Assembly: GCA_946479855.1 (NCBI GenBank)
Contig: CAMLHL010000015.1
Span: 1 to 45,061 of the forward strand
Origin: an uncultured Pseudomonadota bacterium
GTDB lineage: Bacteria > Pseudomonadota > Gammaproteobacteria > Burkholderiales > Rhodocyclaceae
Direction of reading: 5' to 3'
DNA: 45,061 nucleotides
Shown: positions 17,140 through 26,132 of the stretch, one piece after another
Layout of the letters: the number at the start of each line of letters is the position of its first letter
Position numbering within the stretch: position 1 is the stretch's first letter
Position numbers and translations under genes: made by a program
The notes under the pieces: generated by a model
Told to the model about the DNA's origin: nothing
The model's database searches: none
Seen by the model: the letters and a program-made list of their open reading frames with translations, nothing else

Positions 17140-18244
17140 ATGGAAGCCGAACACATCAACAGCATCTCCAACAAGCTCGACGATCTGGCGCAGCGCGCCG
17201 CCGAGCTGCGGAGGTATCTTTGACTACGATCAGAAACGCGAACGCCTGACCCTCCTCAACCAGGAAATGGAAGATCCCAAGATCTGGGATGACGCCAAGC
17301 GCGCCCAGGAATTGGGCCGAGAAAAGAAATCGCTGGAAAACATCGTGCTGGTGCTGGAAGAAGTCCAGCAAGGGCTCGATGACGGTCGCGAATTATTCGA
17401 CATGGGCAAGGAAGATGGCGACGAAGCAACGCTGCTTTCCGTCGAAGCCGACAATGCCGCACTGGAAGCCAAAGTCGCCGCCCTCGAATTCCGCCGCATG
17501 TTCAACAATCCGTCCGACCCGATGCCCTGCTTCCTGGAAATCCAGGCCGGCGCCGGCGGCACTGAAGCGCAGGACTGGGCTTCGATGCTGCTCCGCATGT
17601 ACCTGAAATATGGTGAAAAAAAGGGGTTCACCGTCGAGGTCATGGAAGAGTCGGAAGGCGACGTGGCGGGTTTGAAGAGCGCCACCGTCAAGTTCACCGG
17701 CGACTACGCCTACGGCACGCTGCGTACCGAAACCGGCATCCACCGCCTGGTCCGCAAGTCGCCGTTCGACTCCAACGCCCGCCGCCACACCAGCTTCACC
17801 TCGGTGTTCGTGTTCCCGGAAGTCGATGACTCGATCGAGATCAACATCAATCCGGCCGACGTGCGCACCGACACCTACCGCGCCTCGGGCGCCGGCGGCC
17901 AGCACATCAACAAGACCGACTCCGCGGTGCGTCTGACCCACATCCCGACCGGTATCGTTGTCCAGTGCCAGAACGACCGTTCGCAGCACCGCAACCGCGA
18001 CGAAGCCTGGCAGATGCTGCGTGCCCGCATCTACGAGTTCGAACTGCGCAAGCAGCAGGCCGAACAGCAGAAACTGGAGGATGCCAAATCCGATATCGGC
18101 TGGGGCCACCAGATCCGTTCCTACGTGCTCGACCAGTCGCGCATCAAGGACCTGCGCACCAACTACGAAGTCGGCAATACCCAGGCCGTGCTCGACGGTG
18201 ACCTCGATGGCTTCATCGAGGCCAGCCTGAAACAAGGCGTCTGA
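17140..18244 (+). CDS. prfB: Peptide chain release factor 2, with programmed +1 frameshift
   Basis: RF2 reads UGA and UAA stop codons and triggers peptide release. The gene is in two frames: ATG 17140 gives 27 codons ending CGG AGG TAT CTT, then an in-frame TGA (17221-17223). A +1 slip on CTTT continues in the other frame from GAC 17222 to the stop at 18242-18244, giving a 367-residue protein. RF2-specific SPF (in [15 protein letters not shown]), the catalytic GGQ (in GAGGQHINK) and [10 protein letters not shown] are present. Translating only the second frame from an upstream start (17108) yields a spurious N-terminus. In many bacteria prfB precedes lysS; here two genes separate them on the same strand. 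Confidence 0.97.
17209..17223 (+). other. Programmed +1 ribosomal frameshift site of prfB
   Basis: CGGAGGTATCTTTGA: an internal anti-Shine-Dalgarno-binding GGAGG, then the slippery CTT immediately before TGA, followed by C. This is the classic RF2 autoregulation signal. When RF2 is scarce the ribosome pauses at TGA and slips +1 to make full-length RF2; when it is plentiful, translation ends after 27 codons. Confidence 0.95.
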
Positions 18245-18262
18245 CCCGGTGATCGCCGGCCA

Positions 18263-19495
18263 ATGAGGCGGTTGCTCAAATGGCTGGCGATCCTCCTGCT
18301 GCTGGCGACGCTTGCACTCGCCGTCGTCATCGTTCTCGCCACCGACAGCAAGCCACTGGTTGACCGTGGCGAGGCCATTTCTCCGGCCGCCGTCGCCCAG
18401 GCGAAACACCTGTTCACTGCCAATGACCCGCGCCTGCAGTATCCGGGAGAAATTCGCACGGTCGCCGTTCCCGCCGCTTTGATCGACGAGGGCGTCAATT
18501 ACCTGGCCTGGCGCTACCTGCGCGGCAGAGGCGCCCTGGCGCTGGCTAGCGACAGCGCGAAAATCAGCCTGAGCGTTTCCCTGCCCGCTCATCGTTTCCT
18601 CAATTTGCGCGCAGCCGTCGTGCCAGGCGAAGGCAGACCACGGATCACCGACACCTGGCTTGGCAGCCTGCCCCTACCGGCGGCGCTGCTCGAATTTGCC
18701 GCCGCCCGTGCGGTGGCCAGCCTCGGCTTCGACAACGAATGGCAACTGGCCAACCAAGCCCTGCGCAACGTGACCTTCGACCCGGCGGGCGGAAAGGTCA
18801 GCGTGACCTATGCCTGGGAGCCGAGCCTTCTCGAGCGTGCCCGGGCCGCTGCCGTTTCCGCAGCCGACATCAAGCGCCTGCGCGAAGGCCAGTTGTCCTT
18901 CGCCGCCCTGGCCGCCCAGCGGGTGCTGGGTTCGCAAATCACGCTGGCCGAAGTCATCCAGGGCACTTTCCCGGCAACCGGCGGCGACATGGCGTTGCGC
19001 GGCCGCGCGGCGCTGCTGGTCCTGGCCAGTCATCTGGCCGGCAAGGAGCTGTCGGCAGTCGTTCCTGCGGCGAGAAACTGGCCGCGGGTGCGCTGGGTCA
19101 ACATCACCCTGGCCGGGCGCCACGATCTCGCCCAGCACTTCGTGGTCTCCGCTGCCCTCGCCGCCTGGGCCGGCGAGCCGGTGGCCGATGCCATCGGACT
19201 CTACAAGGAACTGGAAGACGCCCGGCAAGGCAGCGGCTTTTCGTTCATCGACCTCGCCGCCGACCGGGCCGGCACCCGCTTTGGCGAAGCCCTGCTCCGG
19301 AATCCGGAAAAACTGGTTGCCCGCATCCAAATGGATTTTCTCGACGGACAATTGCTGCCAGATGTCGCCGACCTTCCCGAATCCTTGCACCAAACGGAAT
19401 TCAGCCGTCGCTTTGCCAGTACGAAAAGTCCGCAGTTCAGGGCGATGGCCGAGGAAATCGAGCGCCGCCTGGACACCCTGCCGCTTTATCGCTAA
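18263..19495 (+). CDS. Conserved membrane-anchored protein of unknown function
   Basis: 410 residues, not assigned to a family. One N-terminal TM (about 5-27: LKWLAILLLLATLALAVVIVLA) after an RR pair implies an inner-membrane anchor with the bulk in the periplasm. The rest is Ala/Leu-rich with no enzyme motif. The best-looking conserved stretch is GSGFSFIDLAADRAGTRFGE in the C-terminal third, and there are no cysteine pairs. It starts 18 bp after prfB and ends 9 bp before the cupin gene, so probably one transcript. Function cannot be inferred from neighbours, which are translation-related or small. Confidence 0.82.
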   Translation: MRRLLKWLAILLLLATLALAVVIVLATDSKPLVDRGEAISPAAVAQAKHLFTANDPRLQYPGEIRTVAVPAALIDEGVNYLAWRYLRGRGALALASDSAKISLSVSLPAHRFLNLRAAVVPGEGRPRITDTWLGSLPLPAALLEFAAARAVASLGFDNEWQLANQALRNVTFDPAGGKVSVTYAWEPSLLERARAAAVSAADIKRLREGQLSFAALAAQRVLGSQITLAEVIQGTFPATGGDMALRGRAALLVLASHLAGKELSAVVPAARNWPRVRWVNITLAGRHDLAQHFVVSAALAAWAGEPVADAIGLYKELEDARQGSGFSFIDLAADRAGTRFGEALLRNPEKLVARIQMDFLDGQLLPDVADLPESLHQTEFSRRFASTKSPQFRAMAEEIERRLDTLPLYR

Positions 19496-19504
19496 CCGGA
19501 AACC

Positions 19505-19831
19505 ATGCCCGACAACCTGTTCGCCAAGCTGCCACCGCCCGGTACTGCCGACGAGGAGTTCACCACCCTGCTCGCCGAACCCGGCCTGATCATCGAGCGC
19601 ATCGTATCGACCGGCCAGGCCAGCCCGCCCGGTTTCTGGTATGAACAGGCAGCGGCGGAGTGGGTGTTGCTGCTCAGCGGCGAAGCGGAACTGCGCTTCG
19701 CCGACGAAAGCGAGGCCCGGCGCCTGATCCCCGGCAGCTTCGTCGACATCGCGCCCGGCCGCAAACACCGCGTTGAGGCGACGGCAGCAGACACCCCCAC
19801 CATCTGGCTGGCGATCCACCGAAAGCGATAA
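19505..19831 (+). CDS. Small cupin-domain protein
   Basis: 108-residue single-domain cupin. The first cupin motif covers PPGFWYEQAAAEWVLLLSGEAEL, and the second contains PGSFVDIAPGRKHRVEAT. The first motif lacks the usual HxH pair (Tyr-Glu and Glu-Trp instead), so metal binding would be incomplete; only the second-motif His is clear. Catalysis is therefore uncertain and a binding or structural role is equally possible. It follows the unknown membrane protein after 9 bp and precedes lysS by 99 bp. Confidence 0.85.
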   Translation: MPDNLFAKLPPPGTADEEFTTLLAEPGLIIERIVSTGQASPPGFWYEQAAAEWVLLLSGEAELRFADESEARRLIPGSFVDIAPGRKHRVEATAADTPTIWLAIHRKR

Positions 19832-19930
19832 TTTCACCGAATTAACCTTGTCCCGACCGGCCTAAATCGGCGAAAATTCAGGGCTCTACGCGGTCGACCG
19901 CAGCAAACCATTTTTCCAAGGATTTTCTCC

Positions 19931-21439
19931 ATGTCCCAAGCCGACAACGCCGATCAGCCCGTCCAGCAAGACGAAAATCACATCATCGCCGAGCGTCGTG
20001 CCAAGCTCGCCGAATGGCGCAAGACGGGGAAAGCCTTCCCGAACGACTTCCAGCGCGAGAATACGGCGGCCAAGCTGCACGAGGGTTACGGTGAAAAGTC
20101 GACTGAAGAACTGGAAAGCCTGCCGATCGAGGTCAAGGTCGCCGGCCGCATGATGCTCAAGCGCGTCATGGGCAAGGCCTCGTTCGCGACACTGCAGGAC
20201 ACCACCGGCCGCATCCAGGTCTATATCGCCCGCGACAAGGTCGGCGAGGGCGTCTATGCCGCATTCAAGGGCTGGGACCTGGGTGACATCGTCGGCGTGG
20301 TCGGCACGCTGATGAAGACCAAGACCGGCGAACTGACCATCCAGGCCGCCGAAGTCCGCCTGCTGACCAAGTCGCTGCGCCCGCTGCCGGACAAGTTCCA
20401 CGGCCTGGCCGACCAGGAAATGAAGTACCGCCAGCGCTATGTCGACCTGATCATGAACGAGGAAACCCGCTTCACCTTCCTCGCCCGCAGCCGCATCGTC
20501 GCCTCGATCCGCAACTACATGGTCGGCCACAGCTTCATGGAAGTCGAAACGCCGATGATGCACCCGATCCCCGGCGGCGCCTCGGCCAAGCCCTTCGTCA
20601 CCCACCACAACGCGCTCGACATGCAGCAGTTCCTGCGCATCGCCCCCGAGCTTTACCTCAAGCGCCTGGTCGTTGGCGGTTTCGAGAAGGTCTTCGAAAT
20701 CAACCGCAACTTCCGCAACGAAGGATTGAGCCCGCGCCACAATCCCGAATTCACGATGATGGAGTTCTACGAGGCGTATGCGAACTATCACACGCTGATG
20801 GACTTCACCGAGGGCCTCTTGCGCCATGCCGCCCGCGAGGCGCTGGGCAAGGAAGTCTTCCAGTACCAGGGGCGCGAGCTCGACCTCTCCAAGCCCTTCC
20901 ATCGCCTGACCATCTGCCAGGCCATCCAGCGCCAGCACCCGGAATTCAGCGATGCCGAACTTACCGATAGCGAATTCCTCAAGGCCAAGATCAAGCATTT
21001 CGGCGAGCCGCTCAAGCCGGGCGGCCTCGGCAGCCTGCAACTGCAGCTGTTCGAAGCCTGCGCCGAAGCCCATTGCTGGGAGCCGACCTTCATCATCGAC
21101 TACCCGGTCGAGGTGTCCCCGCTGGCTCGCGCCTCCGACAGCAATCCGGAAATCACCGAGCGCTTCGAGCTGTTCATCGTCGGCCGCGAAATCGCCAATG
21201 GCTTCTCCGAGCTGAACGATGCCGAAGACCAGGCGGCGCGCTTCCAGGAACAGGCCAAGGCCAAGGATGCCGGCGACGAAGAAGCGATGTATTACGACGC
21301 CGACTTCATCCGGGCGCTCGAATACGGCCTGCCGCCGACCGGCGGCTGCGGCATCGGCATCGACCGTCTGGTCATGCTGCTGACCGACGCGCCGGCGATT
21401 CGCGACGTCATCCTCTTCCCCTCCATGCGTCCCGAATGA
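19931..21439 (+). CDS. lysS: Lysyl-tRNA synthetase (class II)
   Basis: Charges tRNA-Lys. 502 residues, the standard length. N-terminal OB-fold anticodon-binding domain (about 60-170, with [20 protein letters not shown]), then the class II core: motif 2 in [20 protein letters not shown] (about 255-275) and motif 3 in [16 protein letters not shown] (about 470-485). AAGGA ends 8 nt before the ATG. No editing or PoxA-like shortening is seen. Two hairpins lie just after the stop (see 21468-21511). Confidence 0.97.
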   Translation: MSQADNADQPVQQDENHIIAERRAKLAEWRKTGKAFPNDFQRENTAAKLHEGYGEKSTEELESLPIEVKVAGRMMLKRVMGKASFATLQDTTGRIQVYIARDKVGEGVYAAFKGWDLGDIVGVVGTLMKTKTGELTIQAAEVRLLTKSLRPLPDKFHGLADQEMKYRQRYVDLIMNEETRFTFLARSRIVASIRNYMVGHSFMEVETPMMHPIPGGASAKPFVTHHNALDMQQFLRIAPELYLKRLVVGGFEKVFEINRNFRNEGLSPRHNPEFTMMEFYEAYANYHTLMDFTEGLLRHAAREALGKEVFQYQGRELDLSKPFHRLTICQAIQRQHPEFSDAELTDSEFLKAKIKHFGEPLKPGGLGSLQLQLFEACAEAHCWEPTFIIDYPVEVSPLARASDSNPEITERFELFIVGREIANGFSELNDAEDQAARFQEQAKAKDAGDEEAMYYDADFIRALEYGLPPTGGCGIGIDRLVMLLTDAPAIRDVILFPSMRPE

Positions 21440-21467
21440 TGGCCGGCTGCGCTGGCCATGACAGCTT

Positions 21468-21511
21468 CGCCGGCAACCCTGCGTAGCGCTGCTACGCGGC
21501 GGTTGCCGGCG
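21468..21511. repeat. Large palindromic hairpin downstream of lysS
   Basis: Outer arms CGCCGGCAACC and GGTTGCCGGCG pair perfectly over 11 bp. An inner stem GCGTAGC/GCTACGC adds 7 bp around a 3-nt loop, with a small CT/GGC internal bulge. A second short hairpin (ATGGCC/GGCCAT, 21439-21459) precedes it at the lysS stop. There is no T-run, so it is not a standard intrinsic terminator. It has the size and GC content of a REP-type palindrome; no second copy was seen in this window. Role in RNA 3'-end protection or as a dispersed repeat is open. Confidence 0.7.
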
Positions 21512-21614
21512 CCTCGTCCTGGCGGCGCTGGCGCGACCATCGGCTTTCGGTAAATTCGATGCCCACCCATCCGCTACAAGTCGTCTGCGATCACCTGCAA
21601 GATTGCCTGCATTA

Positions 21615-23528
21615 GTGGACAAGCTGCAGCCCGCCCATCTCGAACGGGTCGCTTACGGCACGCCCTATTCCGCGGCCTTCGACGATGTCTATCACTCCGC
21701 CCTCGGCGGACCGGCCCAGGCCCGGCATGTCTTTCTCGGCGGCAACGAACTGCCGCAGCGCTGGCAGGGTCGGGACCGTTTCGTCATTCTCGAAACCGGC
21801 TTCGGGACCGGGCTGAACTTCCTTGCCACCTGGCAGGCCTGGCGGAACGATCCCGAACGTTGCCGGCGGCTGCATTTCATCTCTTTCGAGAAGCATCCGT
21901 TTACGCTGGCCGATCTCGTTGCCTGCCAGCAGGCCTGGCCGGAGTTCGCCGAACTGGCCGGCGCCCTGCAACAACATTGGCCGCCGCTGGTGCCGGGCAT
22001 GCATCGCCTGCATCTCGACGACCACCAGGTCATCCTGACGCTGATCTTTGGTGATGCCGCGACGCAATTGCGTACGGTCGACGCCTCGGTTGACGCCTTT
22101 TTTCTCGACGGCTTTTCGCCGCCCAAGAACCCCGAGCTGTGGTCGCCGCATTTCTGCAAGGGCCTCGCCCGGCTGACTGCACCGGGCGCCACGCTGGCCA
22201 CCTGGTCGGTCGCCGGCCATGTCCGCCAGGCGCTGAAGGATGCCGAGTTCGACGTCGCCAAACGACCCGGCTTCGCCGGCAAGCGGCAGATGCTGGTCGG
22301 CCGCTTCCGGTCGCGGCGACCGGATCGCCATCTGGCGCCGACCGAACGGCGGGCCATCGTCATTGGCGCCGGCATCGCCGGCAGCACGACAGCCTGCGCG
22401 CTGGCTGCCGCCGGCTGGCAAGTAACCGTGCTGGAACAGGCGGATGAGCCGGGCCAGGGCGCCTCCAGCAATCTGGCCGGCATGTTGCGCCCGCTGCCCA
22501 GCGCCGACGACAACCGCCTTGCCCGCCTGACTCGCGCCGGTTTCCTCGCCACCCGCGCCCTCCTCGCCACCCTGCCCGAGGCGCGCTGGTCGCCCTGCGG
22601 CGTCTTGCATCTGGCTCGAGAACCCGAGCATGAGGCGCAGCAGCGGCGCACCGTCGAACAGCTCGGCTTTCCGCCCGAAATCCTGCAGTTCGTCGATCGG
22701 AATGAGGCCAGCCAGCGGCTTGGCCAGCCGGTCGCCATCGGCGGCTGGTGGTTTCCAAGCGGCGGCTGGGTACAGCCGCCTTCGGTTTGCCGTGCCGCAC
22801 TGGGTGCTTTTCCCGAGCGGATCACCACCCGCTGCAATGCGACGGTCGACCGCCTGCAAAGGGCAAAAACCAACTGGCAGGCGCTTGATGCCGCCGGCCA
22901 CATACTGGCTGAAGCACCGGTGGTGGTCATGGCCAGCGGCGTCGCCGCGCCGCGTTTCGAACAGTTCGCCTGGCTGCCGCAGCGCTCGGGGCGCGGCCAG
23001 GTCAGTCATCTGCCAGCCGACACGGCACCAGCCCTGAATGCCGTGCTCTTCCAGATCGGCTACGCGATGCCCGAAATCGACGGCCAGCGGCTGATCGGCG
23101 CCTCGCTCTCCTACGAGGAGGAAGGCGCCGCCGAACGGCTCGCCGATCACGCCGACAATCTCGCCCGCCTGCGTCTGACCCTCCCCACCTTCGCCGCCGG
23201 TGTCGATCCCGCGACGCTGCAGGGCCGAGTCGGCTTCCGGCCGATGTCGCCGGACCGTCTGCCCATCGTCGGCGCCGTACCCGACCTCGCCGTCGCGACG
23301 CCCAATACCCGCCTGCACAACATTCCCCGCCAGCCCGGCCTGTGGTGTGTGCAAGGCTTTGGAGCGCGCGGCATCGTCTGGTCGGCGCTGATGGCCGACC
23401 TGCTGCTTAGCCAGTTGGAAGGCGAGCCTCTGCCCCTCGAACGCGACCTGGTCGACGCCCTTGACCCCGGCCGTTTCCTGCTCAAGGCGGCGCGTCAGCC
23501 GGCCGAGGAGACGGACGAAACGAGCTGA
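21615..23528 (+). CDS. mnmC: Bifunctional tRNA 5-methylaminomethyl-2-thiouridine modification enzyme MnmC
   Basis: Completes mnm5s2U34 in tRNA wobble positions: the C-terminal FAD domain removes the carboxymethyl group and the N-terminal SAM domain methylates. 637 residues from GTG 21615, which gives the family-like N-terminus [19 protein letters not shown]; a TTG four codons upstream is the alternative. N-domain: [17 protein letters not shown]-binding [11 protein letters not shown] (about 60), [18 protein letters not shown]-domain: [18 protein letters not shown] (about 246) FAD-binding fold and [17 protein letters not shown]. Fused architecture is as in E. coli. No clear ribosome site is seen, so the exact start is uncertain. 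Confidence 0.93.
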   Translation: MDKLQPAHLERVAYGTPYSAAFDDVYHSALGGPAQARHVFLGGNELPQRWQGRDRFVILETGFGTGLNFLATWQAWRNDPERCRRLHFISFEKHPFTLADLVACQQAWPEFAELAGALQQHWPPLVPGMHRLHLDDHQVILTLIFGDAATQLRTVDASVDAFFLDGFSPPKNPELWSPHFCKGLARLTAPGATLATWSVAGHVRQALKDAEFDVAKRPGFAGKRQMLVGRFRSRRPDRHLAPTERRAIVIGAGIAGSTTACALAAAGWQVTVLEQADEPGQGASSNLAGMLRPLPSADDNRLARLTRAGFLATRALLATLPEARWSPCGVLHLAREPEHEAQQRRTVEQLGFPPEILQFVDRNEASQRLGQPVAIGGWWFPSGGWVQPPSVCRAALGAFPERITTRCNATVDRLQRAKTNWQALDAAGHILAEAPVVVMASGVAAPRFEQFAWLPQRSGRGQVSHLPADTAPALNAVLFQIGYAMPEIDGQRLIGASLSYEEEGAAERLADHADNLARLRLTLPTFAAGVDPATLQGRVGFRPMSPDRLPIVGAVPDLAVATPNTRLHNIPRQPGLWCVQGFGARGIVWSALMADLLLSQLEGEPLPLERDLVDALDPGRFLLKAARQPAEETDETS

Positions 23529-23706
23529 GCCGCTGGAAACGACGCCGGTATCAGTTTGCCGCCAGAGATCCCGAAGTCCCGTTTCGCCCCCGCCACCAGG
23601 AATCGCCTCGCAATAATTGCGGCCAGCCACCGGGAATGCCTTCTACCGCCGGCGACGCTCCTGCTACACTTTATTTTTTAACAACAACGAACCGAGAGAG
23701 GCACGC

Positions 23707-24990
23707 ATGAAGATCGAAACCATCGCCGTCCACGGCGGTTATTCACCCGACCCGACCACCCGGGCGGTCGCCGTTCCCATCTATCAGACGACGTCCTACG
23801 CTTTCGACAGCACCCAGCACGGGGCCGACCTGTTCGATCTGAAGGTTGCCGGCAACATCTACACCCGGATCATGAATCCGACGCAGGACGTACTGGAAAA
23901 ACGCGTTGCCGAGATGGAAGGCGGCGTCGCGGCGCTGTGTTTCGCGTCCGGCATGGCGGCGATCACCGCCGCGATCCAGACCATTGCCGAGGCCGGCGAT
24001 AACATCGTCACCTCCAGCACGCTGTACGGCGGCTCCTACAACCTGTTCGCCCACACCCTGCCACAATACGGCATTGACGTACGCTTTGCCGACCACCGCG
24101 ATCCGGCCTCCTTCGAAAAGCTGATCGACGGCAAGACCAAGGCCGTGTACTGCGAATCGGTCGGCAATCCGCTCGGCAACATCACCGATTTTGAAAAGCT
24201 GGCCGAAATCGCCCACCGGCACGGGGTACCGCTGATCGTCGATAACACCGTGCCGTCGCCCTATCTCTGCCGCCCCTTCGAGCACGGCGCCGACATCGTC
24301 GTACACGCCCTGACCAAGTATCTCGGCGGCCACGGCAACAGCATCGGCGGCATCATCGTCGATAGCGGCAAATTCCCGTGGGCCGAGCACAAGGAGAAAT
24401 TCAAGCGCCTCAACGAGCCGGATGTTTCCTACCACGGCGTCATCTATACCGAAGCCCTCGGCCCCGCCGCCTACATCGGCCGCGCCCGCACCGTGCCGCT
24501 GCGCAACATGGGCGCCGCGATCAGCCCGTTCAACGCCTTCCTGATCCTGCAGGGCGTCGAAACCCTGGCCCTGCGCATGGACCGCATCTGCGACAACACG
24601 TTGGCCGTCGCCAAATTCCTGCAGCAGCACCCCAAGGTAAACTGGGTCAATTACGCCGGCCTGCCCGATCACCAGGATCACGCCCTGGTGCAAAAATACA
24701 TGGGCGGCAAAGCCTCCGGCATCCTGACCTTCGGTGTCAAGGGTAGCGACGGCGACGGCCTCGCCGCCGGCGGCCGCTTCCAGGACGCCCTGCAGTTGTT
24801 TACCCGGCTGGTCAACATCGGTGACGCCAAGTCACTGGCCTGCCACCCGGCCTCGACCACGCACCGCCAGTTGTCGGCGGCAGAGCTGGCCAAGGCCGGC
24901 GTATCGACTGACATGATTCGCCTGTCGCTCGGCATCGAGCATATCGACGACTTGATCGCCGACCTCGAGCAAGCGCTCAACGCCGCCTGA
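23707..24990 (+). CDS. metY: O-acetylhomoserine sulfhydrylase (aminocarboxypropyltransferase)
   Basis: PLP enzyme making homocysteine from O-acetylhomoserine and sulfide in methionine biosynthesis. 427 residues from ATG 23707, preceded by GAGAGAGG. Cys/Met-metabolism PLP family landmarks: AVHGGYSPDPTTRAVAVPIY at the N-terminus, FASGMAAITAAIQT, YGGSYNLF, DNTVPSPYLCRPFEHGAD, and the PLP-lysine segment HALTKYLGGHG (Lys near 205). The length and NxxxSPYL-type loop favour MetY over MetB/MetZ. A 178-bp gap upstream holds its promoter; no riboswitch fold was recognised in it. Confidence 0.94.
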   Translation: MKIETIAVHGGYSPDPTTRAVAVPIYQTTSYAFDSTQHGADLFDLKVAGNIYTRIMNPTQDVLEKRVAEMEGGVAALCFASGMAAITAAIQTIAEAGDNIVTSSTLYGGSYNLFAHTLPQYGIDVRFADHRDPASFEKLIDGKTKAVYCESVGNPLGNITDFEKLAEIAHRHGVPLIVDNTVPSPYLCRPFEHGADIVVHALTKYLGGHGNSIGGIIVDSGKFPWAEHKEKFKRLNEPDVSYHGVIYTEALGPAAYIGRARTVPLRNMGAAISPFNAFLILQGVETLALRMDRICDNTLAVAKFLQQHPKVNWVNYAGLPDHQDHALVQKYMGGKASGILTFGVKGSDGDGLAAGGRFQDALQLFTRLVNIGDAKSLACHPASTTHRQLSAAELAKAGVSTDMIRLSLGIEHIDDLIADLEQALNAA

Positions 24991-25006
24991 CCGGACTGAT
25001 CGCCAT

Positions 25007-25036
25007 AAAAAAACCCGGCTTTACGTCGGGTTTTTT
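25007..25036. terminator. Bidirectional intrinsic terminator between metY and the zapE operon
   Basis: AAAAAACCCG pairs with CGGGTTTTTT around a 9-nt loop. A-run on the left and T-run on the right make it work in both directions, serving metY (plus) and the convergent small membrane-protein gene (minus), which ends 20 bp away. Confidence 0.9.
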
Positions 25037-25055
25037 ATTTTGAAATGGCGGTTTC

Positions 25056-25328
25056 TCAACCGTCGCCCCAGAGGCCTGTGCTTGCCTTTGTCGCCGCCGC
25101 ATTTTGGTCCGGCAGCGGCGGTTGCGGCCGGCTGACCACATAGAGCACCACGGCGCAGGCGCCAAGAAAGGCGACCGCCGCCAGGGCGCTCGGCACCCAG
25201 GTATCGGCCAGCCCCCGTTCCCACAACAACCAGACGAACAGGCCGAAAGCCGGCATCGCCAGCAAGGCACAAAAAGCTGCGGTCACCAATGCCACTTTTT
25301 GCCCGATATGACGTTTCAAATCGCTCAC
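25056..25328 (-). CDS. Small two-TM membrane protein of unknown function
   Basis: 90 residues: a short basic N-terminus (MSDLKRHIGQK), two hydrophobic helices (about 12-36 and 44-66), and a Pro/Ala-rich soluble tail. No family recognised. The GTG start overlaps the stop of the secretin-like gene by 4 bp (GTGA), so it is translationally coupled and almost certainly co-expressed. By context it may support the upstream protein or ZapE. Confidence 0.72.
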   Translation of the reverse strand: MSDLKRHIGQKVALVTAAFCALLAMPAFGLFVWLLWERGLADTWVPSALAAVAFLGACAVVLYVVSRPQPPLPDQNAAATKASTGLWGDG

Positions 25329-26122
25329 TGAACTTCCTCCACCATTAACCAGATTGAGCGATTGTCACGCGCGTCGCTCGTTGAAAGACTGAGCGCGCCG
25401 CCCTGATTGCCACTGGCCTGGCGGCCGCTGCCGCCAAGTTCGATCCATTCGCCCAGCCGTCCGGACACCGTTGTCGACAGACGCTGGCTGTTGATACTGC
25501 CGTAGCCGCCTTGAGTGGCCGACTGCTGGCTGATATCGAGGGTGACCCGGTTACCGTTGACGCGCGGCACGGCGTAGAAACCGCGCCCGACATCCTGATA
25601 GACATAGCCTTCATTGATCACCGCCCCACCCGGCCCGATGACGACCTGACGCATCGGAATCGGCAGTGAACGGCCAACCTGGATGAAGGCTTGCCCACCC
25701 TCGATGGTCTGCACCATCTGCGCCGCGCTTTCGCCGCGTGCGCTCTTGGTGTCCCAGACCCGGGCCTCGACATTGCCGCGCCGCGTGCCACCGAGTACAA
25801 CCTGGCCGCTCGCCTCGCCGCCGCGGGCGCTGTCCTCGGCCTGCCGATTCTGCGAAACACGGATGATCAGCCGCCGCGTCGGCTTGTCGATGGCGGCTAG
25901 CGCCCGCTTGATCTCGTCGCGGTTGCGCGGCGAGGCCTTGAGGAAGAGCTGGTTGTTCATGCCGGTCAGCGTGCCGCCGGGTTCGACCAGCGGGAGCAGC
26001 GCCGGCAGTACCTCGTCGACACTCTTGCTGCGCAGTTCGATGACTTCCATCGGCTGCGCGGCCACGACCCCCATCCAGAGGGCAATTGCTACGGTCAACA
26101 GCGTTTTCAGGAGATATTTCAA
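25325..26122 (-). CDS. Short secretin-like (NolW/secretin N-domain) periplasmic protein
   Basis: 265 residues with a Sec signal peptide (about 1-23, cleavage after VVAA). The mature region starts VIELRSKSVDEVLPALLPLV and contains LKASPRNRDEIKRALAAID, the fold and wording of secretin N0/N1 modules. A C-terminal beta-rich half contains FIQVGRSLPIP and ends in LVMVEE-like strands (IWLMVEEVQ), but the protein stops before a full secretin gate, being less than half the length of a GspD/PilQ secretin. It probably does not form a channel alone. It lies 10 bp downstream of zapE. Function unknown; the secretin link rests on pattern recognition. Confidence 0.75.
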   Translation of the reverse strand: MKYLLKTLLTVAIALWMGVVAAQPMEVIELRSKSVDEVLPALLPLVEPGGTLTGMNNQLFLKASPRNRDEIKRALAAIDKPTRRLIIRVSQNRQAEDSARGGEASGQVVLGGTRRGNVEARVWDTKSARGESAAQMVQTIEGGQAFIQVGRSLPIPMRQVVIGPGGAVINEGYVYQDVGRGFYAVPRVNGNRVTLDISQQSATQGGYGSINSQRLSTTVSGRLGEWIELGGSGRQASGNQGGALSLSTSDARDNRSIWLMVEEVQ

Positions 26123-26132
26123 AAACAGTCCC

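Noticed and set aside
17108..17221. Alternative prfB N-terminus in the main frame
   Set aside because: The true N-terminus is in the other frame and joined by the programmed frameshift.
21559..21615. 18-codon frame ending TAG overlapping the mnmC GTG
   Set aside because: Could be a leader peptide with stop-start overlap, but no ribosome site and no conserved feature; too weak to claim.
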